Assembly: GCF_017798165.1 (NCBI RefSeq)
Contig: NZ_CP059068.1
Location: 3,224,001-3,288,000, forward strand
Source: Rhodoferax sp. AJA081-3
GTDB taxonomy: Bacteria > Pseudomonadota > Gammaproteobacteria > Burkholderiales > Burkholderiaceae_C
Direction: 5' to 3'
Length of the DNA stretch: 64,000 nt
This document shows positions 8,792 through 17,303 of the stretch, piece after piece. The notes under the pieces are model-generated. The model had not been told where the DNA came from. It made no database searches and saw only the letters and a list, made by a program, of their open reading frames with translations. The position numbers and the translations under genes are program-made. How positions within the stretch are numbered: position 1 is the first letter of the stretch; the number at the start of each line of letters is the position of its first letter.

Positions 8792-8810
8792 GCTATTGTT
8801 TTTATAGTAT
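8761..8810 (+). repeat. Dispersed 50-bp repeat, copy 1
   Basis: Forward orientation. ATAGCCCCCGTGAAATATGG is followed by AGCTATTGTTTTTATAG. It overlaps the 3' end of the DUF2064 gene, encoding its final residues and stop, and runs up to the VOC gene. Confidence 0.8.
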
Positions 8811-8822
8811 TCTGAGATTCAA

Positions 8823-9215
8823 ATGCTCCACCACATCGAGTTGTACGTTGCTGACCTTGAACGCTCACGCGCGTTCTGGGAGCCACTGCTCACCGGCCTG
8901 GGCTACCACGTGTCGCAACGGTGGTCAGAAGGCGTGAGCTACACGTCAGGCGATACCTACCTCTGCTTTGTGCAAGCGCCTGCCGAGCATTTGGAGGCCG
9001 GTTACCACCGCAAGCGCGTTGGCCTCAACCACCTGGCCTTCCATGCGCAGTCGCGTGCACAGGTGGATGCGGTGGCGCAGTGGGCGGCCGCAGCGGGGTT
9101 CAGCATCCTGTATGCCGACAAGTACCCCTACGCCGGCGGACCGGGCCACTACGCCTTGTACTGCGAAGACCCAGATCGCATCAAGGTTGAGCTGGTGGCG
9201 CCACGGGAATCTTGA
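8823..9215 (+). CDS. VOC-superfamily (glyoxalase/bleomycin-resistance-like) protein
   Basis: 130 residues. The start MLHHIELYVADLERSRAFWE, then LNHLAFHA and the end HYALYCEDPDRIKVELVAP, give the two beta-alpha-beta-beta-beta modules of a vicinal-oxygen-chelate fold. His4 or His5, a central His and the late Glu are candidate metal ligands. Substrate unknown; members include glyoxalase I-like lyases, dioxygenases and C-As lyases such as ArsI. It sits just downstream of the arsS operon, but a dispersed repeat separates them and the Cys-pair motif I associate with ArsI is not visible. An arsenic link is only a possibility. Confidence 0.75.
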   Translation: MLHHIELYVADLERSRAFWEPLLTGLGYHVSQRWSEGVSYTSGDTYLCFVQAPAEHLEAGYHRKRVGLNHLAFHAQSRAQVDAVAQWAAAAGFSILYADKYPYAGGPGHYALYCEDPDRIKVELVAPRES

Positions 9216-9226
9216 TTGCAAAAATA

Positions 9227-9277
9227 GCCTGTAGCCCCCGTCCAATATGACGTTATAGCTATTATTTTTGCAGTAGC
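9227..9277 (+). repeat. Dispersed 50-bp repeat, copy 2
   Basis: Forward orientation. GCCTGTAGCCCCCGTCCAAT is followed by ATAGCTATTATTTTTGCAG. It lies between the convergent VOC and PhoD genes. Confidence 0.8.
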
Positions 9278-9284
9278 CTGTAGC

Positions 9285-10859
9285 TTAAGCCCTATGCGGC
9301 GCCAGTGTCTTGGTGTACAGCGCGGCGCCCACCAGATCTTTGAGCGTCACTGTCATCGCCTTTGTCTTGGCGTCGATATCCACCTGACCAAAAAACTGCA
9401 TGCCGTTGGTGGGCGGCGCATTCACTTCATTGGGTGCCTTCTGGTAGACCACCTGCATGCCAAAGGTGGCATCCACCTTGTTGGGGCCAAAACCACCGGC
9501 GTTCAGCGGGCCGGAGACAAATTCCCAGAACGGCGCAAAGTCGCTGAACTGGGCCTTGCTGGGGTCAAAGTAATGTGCGGCCGTGTAGTGCACATCGGCC
9601 GTCAGCCACACCACGTTGTGGATGCGGGCCTTCTTGATGGCGCGCAGCAGGTGGGCGATTTCGAGCTCACGCCCCAGCGGTGCGCCATCGTCTCCGTTGG
9701 CACTGGCTTCCCATCGGTTGCGGCCATCGGCATCCTTACCGTCACCCACATGCAGGCTGATGGGCATGTCGGCGGCAATCACCTTCCACGTGGCCTTGGA
9801 GCGCTTCAATCCGTCCAGCAACCAGGCAATTTGTGGCCGCCCCATGAAGGCGCTGTCTGCGCTTTCGGAGGTCTGCAGGTTGTGGCTGTTGGCACCGCGG
9901 TAGCTGCGCATGTCTACCACAAACAAGTCCAGCAGCGGGCCCTGCGGCAGGTGGCGGTAGATGCGTTCACTCTCCACATCGGGCGTGCGGCGCAGCGGTG
10001 CGTATTCCAGAAAGGCCTTGGTGGCGCGGGCGGTGAGCAGGGGGATGTTTTTCTCGGTGTAGCGATTGTCGGCACCCAGGTCCTTGGCGTCGGACCAGTT
10101 GTTGGTGACCTCGTGGTCGTCCCACTGCCAGATCTGTGGCACCTCGGCCGCCATGCGGCGCACGTTGGCGTCCATCAGGTTGTAGCGGTAGCGACCGCGG
10201 AACTCGTTCAGGCTTTCAGCCACCTTGCTGACCTCTTCGGTGACGAGGTTGTTCCACAACGAACCATCGGCCAGTTTGACCTGGGCGGTGATGGGCCCGT
10301 CGGCATAAATGGTGTCGCCGCAGTGCAGAAAGAAGTCGGGGCGCACCTGGCGCATCTGTTCATAAATCTTCATGCCGCCCCAGGCCTCGTTGATGCCCCA
10401 GCCCTGGCCGGCGGTGTCGCCGCTCCAGGTGAAGCGCACGTCCCTTGTGGCCTTTCCCTGTGCCAGTGGGGGCAGGCGCAGGTGGCCAGGCAGGGCTTCT
10501 GACAACACCCGTTCGTTGTGCAGGTCTTGCAGCACCACGCGGTAAAAAACCTCCTGCCCTGCGGGCAGGCCCCGCAGGTCTAGGCGGCCGGTGTAGTCGC
10601 TGTCTTCCAGCAGGTAGGGTCCGCGCACGCGGGTCGCGTTGGCCATGCTGGCGGTGGTGGACCAATCCAGCCACAGGCGCGCCGGGCGGTCGCTGCGGGT
10701 CCAGATGATGGCGCCGTCGGCCTGCGGGTCGCCACTCTGGATGCCGTGTGCCATTTGCGGGCGCATGGCGTCTGAAGTGATCAGGGGTGTGGCTGCCAGT
10801 GCGGTGCTGGTGCCCAGCACGGTGGTAGTGGTGGCAGTGAGAAAGTCGCGACGGTCCAT
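9285..10859 (-). CDS. phoD: PhoD-family alkaline phosphatase/phosphodiesterase, Tat-exported
   Basis: 524 residues from ATG 10859, with GGAGAG upstream; the reading frame stays open further upstream without support. The N-terminus MDRRDFLTAT plus a hydrophobic stretch is a twin-arginine signal. An N-terminal PhoD beta domain (HGIQSGDPQADGAIIWTR) precedes the metallophosphatase domain with WSGDTAGQGWG, HCGDTIYADG, WDDHEVTNNW and LTADVHYTAAHY, which supply the metal ligands. PhoD enzymes hydrolyse phosphomonoesters and diesters in the periplasm using Fe/Ca centres. It stands alone; no Pho box was checked. Confidence 0.9.
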   Translation of the reverse strand: MDRRDFLTATTTTVLGTSTALAATPLITSDAMRPQMAHGIQSGDPQADGAIIWTRSDRPARLWLDWSTTASMANATRVRGPYLLEDSDYTGRLDLRGLPAGQEVFYRVVLQDLHNERVLSEALPGHLRLPPLAQGKATRDVRFTWSGDTAGQGWGINEAWGGMKIYEQMRQVRPDFFLHCGDTIYADGPITAQVKLADGSLWNNLVTEEVSKVAESLNEFRGRYRYNLMDANVRRMAAEVPQIWQWDDHEVTNNWSDAKDLGADNRYTEKNIPLLTARATKAFLEYAPLRRTPDVESERIYRHLPQGPLLDLFVVDMRSYRGANSHNLQTSESADSAFMGRPQIAWLLDGLKRSKATWKVIAADMPISLHVGDGKDADGRNRWEASANGDDGAPLGRELEIAHLLRAIKKARIHNVVWLTADVHYTAAHYFDPSKAQFSDFAPFWEFVSGPLNAGGFGPNKVDATFGMQVVYQKAPNEVNAPPTNGMQFFGQVDIDAKTKAMTVTLKDLVGAALYTKTLAPHRA

Positions 10860-11010
10860 GGTGGCTCTCCAAGGGTGAATGGTGTAAGCCGCATTCTTTG
10901 GAAGCCAGATGTCAGGGGCATGACGGCCAGTGCCACCGACCATCGATACCCGTTGGGGGGCGGTGGGGCACGCACGTGGTGGCAGGTGTGGAAGTGAGAT
11001 GCCTGCCCGC

Positions 11011-11406
11011 TCAGGGAATATGCTGCGCATCCGCTGGCGGAACCACCCAGCCGTGCATGCGCTCCTCGTAGACGGAGACGCTCGGCGGCGGAAAGCCCGG
11101 GTCAGCAAACGCCCCCACCGGTATGGCCAGGTACTCCGCCATCCCCTCAAGCTCGTAGTAAACCGTCGCACCGCAGTGGGGGCAGAAGTGGAAGGTGATG
11201 CGGGTGCCTTCATCGCCCACCCGCTCGTACGCGGTTGAGCTGCCCGCAAGCGATACGTTGTCGCGGAGAAACCGGGCCTGCTGGCCGAAGACACTGCCCG
11301 TGCGGCGCTGGCAGGCCAGACAGTGGCAGATCGATACACGCACAGGATCACCAACGGCCTGGGCCGTGAGCTGACCGCAACTGCAGGAGGCGAGGCGTTG
11401 GGACAT
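11011..11406 (-). CDS. GFA family (CENP-V/GFA-type) zinc protein
   Basis: 131 residues. The zinc-binding cysteines are in CSCGQL, CHCLACQRRTGSVFG and FHFCPHCGATVYYELEG, the three-block signature of glutathione-dependent formaldehyde-activating enzyme-like (GFA) proteins. Most GFA members have no proven reaction. No formaldehyde or glutathione genes adjoin. It is transcribed away from the secreted-protein gene at 11489, leaving about 80 bases for promoters. Confidence 0.82.
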   Translation of the reverse strand: MSQRLASCSCGQLTAQAVGDPVRVSICHCLACQRRTGSVFGQQARFLRDNVSLAGSSTAYERVGDEGTRITFHFCPHCGATVYYELEGMAEYLAIPVGAFADPGFPPPSVSVYEERMHGWVVPPADAQHIP

Positions 11407-11488
11407 GGGGGTGGTGTGGGGAGTGGAAGGCGGGATGATAGCTGCCGGAGGCTAAACTCGGCCCGACACCACTTCCATGCTTGCCCAT

Positions 11489-11986
11489 ATGACAAAGCTC
11501 TCCAAACGATTCGCCCTGCTGGCTTGCATTCTTGCCACCCACGCGTTTGCCCAGACGCCTGACGAAGTGGCTGATGCACAGGCAAGATACAAACGGGAGG
11601 TGGCCGCCTGCGCGCCGCTGAGCGCGGGGGCGGGTAGCAGCACCTGCATGCGGGAGGCCCGAAACGCGCTGGCCGAAGTCAGGCGCGGCAAGATGCAAGA
11701 GTCGTGGCGGACTGCGGATTTTATGAACCACGCGCTGGCGCGGTGCGCGGTCCATACGGGCGACGACAAATCCGATTGCATCGCCAGAATCCGTGGATAC
11801 GGAAAGCAAAGCGGAAGTGTTTCTGCGGGCGGTATCTTGCGCGAGTTGACGACGACCAAGTCAGTGCCGGTCAACAGCCCGACGGTTTCAAAACCCGAAG
11901 CGGCCTACGTTCCAGATCCCAATCCTCCCTCAGGGCTGATGTCCAACTGCCGTTGGGTTCCGCCCACCGATTGGGTGTGCAAATGA
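11489..11986 (+). CDS. Secreted hypothetical protein
   Basis: 165 residues from ATG 11489 (a second ATG at 11477 is equally possible; neither has a clear ribosome site). A signal peptide (KRFALLACILATHAFAQ) precedes a region with five cysteines and a Pro/Ser-rich linker, ending NCRWVPPTDWVCK. It resembles small periplasmic proteins of Burkholderiales but I do not recognise a family. Its TGA overlaps the ATG of the next gene (ATGA at 11983-11986), so the two are translationally coupled. Confidence 0.6.
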   Translation: MTKLSKRFALLACILATHAFAQTPDEVADAQARYKREVAACAPLSAGAGSSTCMREARNALAEVRRGKMQESWRTADFMNHALARCAVHTGDDKSDCIARIRGYGKQSGSVSAGGILRELTTTKSVPVNSPTVSKPEAAYVPDPNPPSGLMSNCRWVPPTDWVCK

Positions 11987-13089
11987 GTAACGCCTGGACC
12001 TACTTTGCACGTGCGGCCGCTAGCACCCTTCTGGCATGTGCATCACTGGCAGCCGTTGCCGCAGACAACAACAGCCCCGACAACTTTGCCAGCGCGGGCA
12101 CGCGTTATCCCGGCTGTGCAGCGGCCTCAGCGCAAGTCAGCAAAATCTCCGAGCAAGGCTACCTGCGCGTGGGCGGTGTGGAGCAGTGGCTCACCATCCA
12201 AGGCAGCAGTTGTGCCAACCCGGTGGTATTGTTTTTGCACGGTGGTCCTGGCAATCCGCTGAGCCCGTATGCCGACGCCATTTATGGAGCCTGGCAGAAA
12301 GACTTCACGCTGGTGCAGTGGGACCAACGCGGTGCGGGCATGAGTTACGGGCGCAACCCGCCCAGCCCTGATGCCGCCATGACACTGGACCAGATGGTGG
12401 CCGACGGCCTGGAGGTGGCCCAGTTCCTGACCCGGCACCTGGGCCAGCGCAAGATCATTCTGATGGGCAGTTCGTGGGGCTCGGTGCTGGGTGTACACAT
12501 GGCCAAGCGCCGGCCCGAGTTGTTCATGGCCTATGTGGGCACGGCGCAACTGGTCAGCCAGGTGCGCAACCAGGCGGCTTTTTTTGACAAGCTCAAGTCC
12601 CTGGCACAGGCTGCGGGTGATCAGAAGACGCTGGCGGCGCTGGATGCGGTGGGGCCACCACCATGGCAGAACCCGCGCGCCTTTGGCGTCGTGCGCCGGG
12701 CCGGTCGTGCATACGAGGGCAAGGTCTCCACCCCGGCACCCAAACATTGGTGGCAACCCGCCGCGTTGTACGCCACGCCGCAGGCGCTGGAACACACCGA
12801 GCAGGGCGAAGACTATTCCTGGCTGCAGTTTGTCGGGTTCAAAAACAACGGCATCTTTTTGCACGTCGATTTACCCAAACTGGGCACTGACTTTGCCGTG
12901 CCGGTTTATCTGGTGCAGGGCGAGCAAGATTTGCTGACACCGGTGGATGTGACACGGCCTTTCTTTGACAGCATCACAGCGCCCGACAAGGCCCTGGTGC
13001 TGGTGCCGCTGGCGGGGCACGACCCCAATGAGGCCATGGTGGCCGCCCAGTACCAGCTGCTGAAAGAGCGCGTAGTGCTGCGTAAATAG
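11983..13089 (+). CDS. Secreted alpha/beta hydrolase, proline iminopeptidase-like (S33)
   Basis: 368 residues from ATG 11983, overlapping the previous stop. A signal peptide (STLLACASLAAVAAD) is followed by an alpha/beta hydrolase. Marks are VVLFLHGGPGNPLSPY (oxyanion HGGPG), VQWDQRGAGMSYG typical of prolyl aminopeptidases, the nucleophile elbow GSSWGS with Ser164, a late Asp in VQGEQDLLTPV, and His in PLAGHDPNEAM. The S33 family removes N-terminal proline or hydrolyses esters. Export suggests peptide scavenging in the periplasm. Substrate not provable here. Confidence 0.8.
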   Translation: MSNAWTYFARAAASTLLACASLAAVAADNNSPDNFASAGTRYPGCAAASAQVSKISEQGYLRVGGVEQWLTIQGSSCANPVVLFLHGGPGNPLSPYADAIYGAWQKDFTLVQWDQRGAGMSYGRNPPSPDAAMTLDQMVADGLEVAQFLTRHLGQRKIILMGSSWGSVLGVHMAKRRPELFMAYVGTAQLVSQVRNQAAFFDKLKSLAQAAGDQKTLAALDAVGPPPWQNPRAFGVVRRAGRAYEGKVSTPAPKHWWQPAALYATPQALEHTEQGEDYSWLQFVGFKNNGIFLHVDLPKLGTDFAVPVYLVQGEQDLLTPVDVTRPFFDSITAPDKALVLVPLAGHDPNEAMVAAQYQLLKERVVLRK

Positions 13090-13115
13090 TAGCAATTGCT
13101 GTTTTTATAGCAGTG
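13087..13115 (+). repeat. Dispersed repeat, copy 3 (AT-rich half only)
   Basis: Only the hairpin half is clear: TTGCTGTTTTTATAGCA preceded by TAGTAGCA. It begins at the stop codon of the S33 hydrolase gene and sits just before the AAA ATPase gene. Confidence 0.55.
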
Positions 13116-13122
13116 CATAACA

Positions 13123-14283
13123 ATGCGGGCCATGCAAACTTTTGACGACATCACCATCCGCCGCCCCGCGCTGGCAGACTCGTACATTGCCCTGCTCAAG
13201 GCCCAGCCCGGCCGGCCCATTGCCCTGTTTGCGCCCCGGCGCGTGGGCAAGACCTATTTTCTGGATGGCGACCTGGCGCCGGCCGCCGAGCGCTCAGGCC
13301 TGTTGCCGGTGTATGCCGACCTCTGGCTGCAGCGCGCCGCACCGTTGGACGCCATCAACCACACGCTGGAAGAGGCGCTGGACGATGCCAGGGTGCCCAA
13401 GTCCTCCGCCTCCAAACTGGCCAAAACGGCGGTCCGAAAAATTGGAGCCCTGGGCGCCAGCATCGAGCTGGGCGACGAGCCCACCCGCCGCGCCCTGCCC
13501 GACAAACCCGAGCTGCGCATGGACGCCCTGATCACCCGCCTGGCCAGCGCATCGGGCAAACCCATCTTGCTGATGCTCGATGAGATCCAGGTGCTGGGCC
13601 AGTCCGCACAGGGCGAGGCGGCCGTAGCCACCGTGCGCGCCGTGCTGCAAAAGCACAACAAGAAGGTGTTTGCCGTGTTCACCGGATCGTCGCAGGAAGA
13701 GCTGGGCGAAATGATGATGGCCGCTGGTGGCCCCATGTACCAGTTTGCGCAGCTGTTGACCTTCCCATTCCTGGGCAGCGACTACCTGCAGGGCCTGGCC
13801 GCCCACTACCACCGCGTGCACCCCAACAAAAGCCTGGACCTTGCGGCGCTGCAGGGTCTGTTTGCACACATTGGTTACAAGCCAGCGTTGATGAAAGACA
13901 TCGTCAAGGAGATGTCCGCTGAAGGCATCACCGATGTGGACCAGGCCCTGGCCCGTTTCATGGCAGACGACCGCAACGTGCCCGCCTGGCAGGGTGTGCT
14001 GGCCAGCCTGCAGCCGGTGGAGCAGGCGCTCTTGGTGGTGCTGGCCCATGGCCTGGCGCCCATGGGTAAGGACAGTCTGTTGGCGTTGGCGCGCATCACC
14101 GGCAAAGCCGTCACGCTGGCCAAGGTGCGGGTAGCGCTGGAGCGCATGCGCAAGGCCGGCATTTTGTCCAAGCCTCCCAGTGTGGGTTACATGATCGAAG
14201 ACCGCCTGTTCAAGGACTTTGTGGTCAAGGCCTATGTGGCGCAGTACGTGGCCGACGGCCGCCTCAAAAGCCTGGCCCCCTGA
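13123..14283 (+). CDS. Orphan AAA-family ATPase (archaeal-ATPase-like)
   Basis: 386 residues from ATG 13123 (ATG 13132 is an alternative). Walker A is APRRVGKTYFL (Lys43) and Walker B is LLMLDEIQ; the sensor-like FTGSSQEEL follows. The C-terminal third looks like a winged-helix module (residues about 300-375, KVRVALERMRKAGIL). This is the layout of ATPase_2/STAND-type NTPases (P-loop domain plus winged helix), whose partners and function are mostly unknown. Both sides carry copies of the dispersed repeat and no partner gene adjoins. GC looks like that of the surroundings, so recent transfer is not evident. Confidence 0.75.
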   Translation: MRAMQTFDDITIRRPALADSYIALLKAQPGRPIALFAPRRVGKTYFLDGDLAPAAERSGLLPVYADLWLQRAAPLDAINHTLEEALDDARVPKSSASKLAKTAVRKIGALGASIELGDEPTRRALPDKPELRMDALITRLASASGKPILLMLDEIQVLGQSAQGEAAVATVRAVLQKHNKKVFAVFTGSSQEELGEMMMAAGGPMYQFAQLLTFPFLGSDYLQGLAAHYHRVHPNKSLDLAALQGLFAHIGYKPALMKDIVKEMSAEGITDVDQALARFMADDRNVPAWQGVLASLQPVEQALLVVLAHGLAPMGKDSLLALARITGKAVTLAKVRVALERMRKAGILSKPPSVGYMIEDRLFKDFVVKAYVAQYVADGRLKSLAP

Positions 14284-14320
14284 AGTGTCGACGCAGGGCA
14301 AAAGGTGTTGATGGCCAAAA

Positions 14321-14370
14321 TGCTACTGAAATAGTAGCTAAAACACTATATTTCACGGGGGCTAGAGCCC
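14321..14370 (-). repeat. Dispersed 50-bp repeat, copy 4
   Basis: Reverse orientation. On the minus strand it reads GCTCTAGCCCCCGTGAAATA and then GCTACTATTTCAGTAGC. The hairpin arms here are GCTAC/GTAGC, a compensatory change against the GCTAT/ATAGC of copy 6. Confidence 0.8.
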
Positions 14371-14460
14371 TGTTTTGCATACAGTGATGGTATAGAAAGC
14401 GGTGCCAGCGTAGACTGGCGCTCTTTCGTCACAACAATATGTATCAGCGCAGGAGCGTGC

Positions 14461-16194
14461 ATGGCCATTGAACTGGGTTCGGGGGACAAGCTGGTGCTGC
14501 TGGCCCAGGGGCTGGACCAGCTCGACGTGGGCCTCACCGTGTTTGACCGCGACCTGGTGCTGGTGGCTGCCAACACCCGTTTCCAGCAGCTGCTGAACTT
14601 TCCCGACGCCTTGTGCAGCCCCGGCGCCACCATGGCCGACGCCCTGCGCCATAACGCCACCCAGGGCGAATACGGTCCGGGTGATGTGGACGACCTGGTG
14701 CGCCCCCGGCTGGAGCTGGCCCGGCAATTCCTGCCCCACCGCTTTGAGCGGGTGCGCCCGGATGGCTCCATCATCGAAGTCTGTGGCCACCCACTGCCCA
14801 GCGGCGGCATGGTCACGACCTACACCGATGTCACCATTCCCCGCCAGCGGGAGCAGGCCCTGCGCGAGCTCAAGTCCGAGCTGGAGCAGCGGGTTGAGGA
14901 GCGAACCGCCGAGCTGCGCCACCGCGAGGCCGAGCTGGCCCGCAAGGCCGCGTTGCTGGAGTCGGTGATCAGCAATGTCAACCAGGGCATCAGCTACATC
15001 AATGCCGATCTGGTCATCGAGATGTGCAACGCCAAGTTTGGCGAGCTGCTGGAACTGCCCGCCGAGCTGTGCCAACCGGGTGTGCCCTTTGAAAACCTGG
15101 CCTATTTCAATGCCCGGCGTGGTGAATACGGCCCCGGCGATGTGGAGGAGTTGGCCCGGGTGCGCATAGAAATTGCCAAAAAATTTCTGCCCCACCGTTT
15201 TGAGCGCACCCGCCCGAGCGACGGCAAAACACTGGAGATCATGGGCATGCCCACGCCCGATGGCGGCATGGTGTCCACCTACCAGGACATCACCGAGCGC
15301 AAGGCCGCCGAGCAGCGTATCCAGGAACTCAACGAAACCCTGGAGGAGCGGGTGGCCGAGCGTTCTGCCCAGCTGAACGCGGCCATGCAGACCCTGCACC
15401 AGTCACAGGAGGCCCTGGCCCGCAGCGCGGCCAAGGCCACGCTCGGCACCCTGGTGGCCAGCGTGACCCATGAGCTGGCCACGCCGCTCGGCAATAGCCT
15501 CATCACCGCCAGCACCTGCACCGATCTGACACGGCGCCTGCAAGCCCAGGTTGAGGGTGGCCAACTCAAACGCTCAGACTTGACGACGTTTCTGACCGAG
15601 GTGCTGGAAGGCGGCGCCCTGATCGAGCGCAACCTGCACCGCGCTGTGGCCCTGGTACAAAACTTCAAACAGGTGGCGGCCGACCAGGCCAGCGAGCAGC
15701 GCCGCAGCTTCGGCCTGGCCGACGTGGTGAAAGAGGTGTTGGACACGCTGAGCCCCAGCCTCAAGCGCCATAGCCACCGGGTGCAGGTGGATGTGCCCGA
15801 GGGCATTGTGGTGGACAGCTACCCGGGTGCCCTGGGCCAGGTGCTCATCAACCTGATCAACAACGCCTACCTGCATGCCTTTGAGGGCCGCACCAACGGT
15901 ACGGTGCGGATTGCCGCCCAGGCGCAGCATGGGATGGTGGAGCTGCTGGTGTCGGACGACGGCATTGGCATGTCGCAGGAGCTGCTGTCCCAGTTCTTCC
16001 AACCCTTTTTCAGCACCAAGATCGGCCGGGGTGGCACGGGGCTGGGCATGACCATTGTGGAAAACCTGGTCAAAAAGACCCTGGGCGGCACCTTGGCCGT
16101 GCAGTCCAGCCCGGGGCAGGGCAGCAGCTTCACGATCCGCATCCCCCTGCGGGCGCCGCAGGACGACGAAATGGTGTTTGACGCGCATATATGA
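14461..16194 (+). CDS. Soluble sensor histidine kinase with tandem PAS domains
   Basis: 577 residues, ATG 14461 preceded by AGGAG. There is no signal peptide or membrane segment. Two homologous PAS modules (about 15-125 and 165-275) share GEYGPGDV, FLPHRFERxRP and GGMVxTYxD, so they arose by duplication. Coiled coils follow each (LKSELEQRVEERTAELR; LNETLEERVAERSAQLN). The kinase part has the H-box ASVTHELATPLGNS with His337, the N-box NLINNAYLHAF, G1 VSDDGIGMS and G2 GGTGLGMTIVENLV. No response regulator adjoins, so it is an orphan cytoplasmic sensor. Signal unknown. Confidence 0.88.
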   Translation: MAIELGSGDKLVLLAQGLDQLDVGLTVFDRDLVLVAANTRFQQLLNFPDALCSPGATMADALRHNATQGEYGPGDVDDLVRPRLELARQFLPHRFERVRPDGSIIEVCGHPLPSGGMVTTYTDVTIPRQREQALRELKSELEQRVEERTAELRHREAELARKAALLESVISNVNQGISYINADLVIEMCNAKFGELLELPAELCQPGVPFENLAYFNARRGEYGPGDVEELARVRIEIAKKFLPHRFERTRPSDGKTLEIMGMPTPDGGMVSTYQDITERKAAEQRIQELNETLEERVAERSAQLNAAMQTLHQSQEALARSAAKATLGTLVASVTHELATPLGNSLITASTCTDLTRRLQAQVEGGQLKRSDLTTFLTEVLEGGALIERNLHRAVALVQNFKQVAADQASEQRRSFGLADVVKEVLDTLSPSLKRHSHRVQVDVPEGIVVDSYPGALGQVLINLINNAYLHAFEGRTNGTVRIAAQAQHGMVELLVSDDGIGMSQELLSQFFQPFFSTKIGRGGTGLGMTIVENLVKKTLGGTLAVQSSPGQGSSFTIRIPLRAPQDDEMVFDAHI

Positions 16195-16213
16195 GCCCCC
16201 ACGCTCCACCAAC

Positions 16214-16338
16214 GCACGGCCGTAAGGCCGTGCATGGCGTATTGCCACAACGTGAGCGCATCTGCGGCCGCAGATGCGTGAGCGGGTCGCTGCCCCCCGA
16301 GGGGGCTAAATCCGCTTGGGGCGGCCCGGCGCGGATTT
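16214..16338 (+). repeat. Array of four hairpins, Comamonadaceae-type GC-rich repeat
   Basis: Four perfect palindromes stand in a row after the kinase stop. They are GCACGGCC/GGCCGTGC around GTAA (16214-16233); an uninterrupted 22-bp palindrome centred on GCGGCCGC (16257-16278); GCCCCC/GGGGGC around CGA (16292-16306); and AAATCCGC/GCGGATTT (16308-16338). The CCCCCGAGGGGG core followed by TTGGGGCGGCCCGGCG is a string I recall as recurring in Comamonadaceae genomes. It may act as a transcript end or a nucleoid/IS target. Confidence 0.55.
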
Positions 16339-16442
16339 GTTGTCGCCAACGGGTTTTATTAGGCTTGGCTCCTAAACAAGTTGTAACCATTTCGTCATAG
16401 ACTGTGCAGAGTTGGAACATCCGCATAACAGGAGCCTTGGAA

Positions 16443-17285
16443 ATGCACCGTCGCCGTCCCGTCGTCCGCCACGCCCATGTGGGAGCGCCCCATGTGCTGA
16501 GCTCGCTGCTGGAAGGCCGTGGTTTGCTGGAAATGGCCCTGTTGCCCGCCTCCCTGCCCCTGCTGATGGAAGCACCCCACGGTGACGGCCACCCGGTGCT
16601 GCTGGTGCCGGGTTTCATGGCCAGCGAGTCTTCGTTGATCGGCCTGAAGCTGATGCTGCAGAACAAGGGCTACGACGTGCACACCTGGGGCCTGGGCCGC
16701 AACATGGGCTTTCGCAGCAAACACGCCAACGCCCTGCCGCAAAAAATCCGCCACCTGCACTACATCACCGGCAAAAAGGTCAGCCTGGTCGGCTGGAGCC
16801 TGGGCGGTGTGTTCTCCATGTACGGCGCACAAAATTCGCTGGAGTGTGTGCGCTCCATCATCACGCTGGGCAGCCCGGTGAGTGTGGACGCCGAAGGCAG
16901 CCAGTCGCCCACGGCCGTCAAGGCCCTGTACCGGCTGGTGTCGCACCGCCTGGGTGCTGGCGCCCATGTGATGCAACCCAAGGTCAAGGTCATGCGCGAA
17001 CGCCGCCGTTTGGCCATCCCTACCAGTTGCCTGTATTCGGTGTCCGACGGCGTGGTGCCCCCGCAAGAGGCCACCATTGACGGTGACCCGGCCCTGCACG
17101 AAAACATCCAGGTGCCCGGCAGCCACATCGGCCTGGGTTTCAACGGCATCGTGTTGTCCATTGTGGCGGACCGCCTGGCCCAGCCCGAGAACCAGTGGAA
17201 GCCCTTTGTGCCCCACGGCCTGCTGGAACGGGTACTCAACGCAACGGGCGCCAAACAGCCCAGCGCCGCCGCCAGCTCCCACTGA
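16443..17285 (+). CDS. Alpha/beta hydrolase (lipase-like) upstream of WS/DGAT
   Basis: 280 residues from ATG 16443, chosen for the AGGAG about ten bases upstream; an in-frame ATG at 16404 is less likely. HPVLLVPGFMASESSL opens the hydrolase fold, VSLVGWSLGGVFSMYGA gives the nucleophile elbow (GWSLGG), SVSDGVVPP fits the acid region and VPGSHIGLGFN holds the likely catalytic His. The gene ends 18 bases before the wax-ester synthase gene, so the two probably form an operon. A role in releasing or remodelling neutral lipids is inferred from that pairing. No signal peptide. Confidence 0.78.
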   Translation: MHRRRPVVRHAHVGAPHVLSSLLEGRGLLEMALLPASLPLLMEAPHGDGHPVLLVPGFMASESSLIGLKLMLQNKGYDVHTWGLGRNMGFRSKHANALPQKIRHLHYITGKKVSLVGWSLGGVFSMYGAQNSLECVRSIITLGSPVSVDAEGSQSPTAVKALYRLVSHRLGAGAHVMQPKVKVMRERRRLAIPTSCLYSVSDGVVPPQEATIDGDPALHENIQVPGSHIGLGFNGIVLSIVADRLAQPENQWKPFVPHGLLERVLNATGAKQPSAAASSH

Positions 17286-17303
17286 ATTCTGAAAGTTTTT
17301 TGC

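Noticed and set aside
8823..9215. ArsI C-As lyase
   Set aside because: Near the arsS operon and of the VOC fold, but no vicinal Cys pair is visible; left as a general VOC protein.
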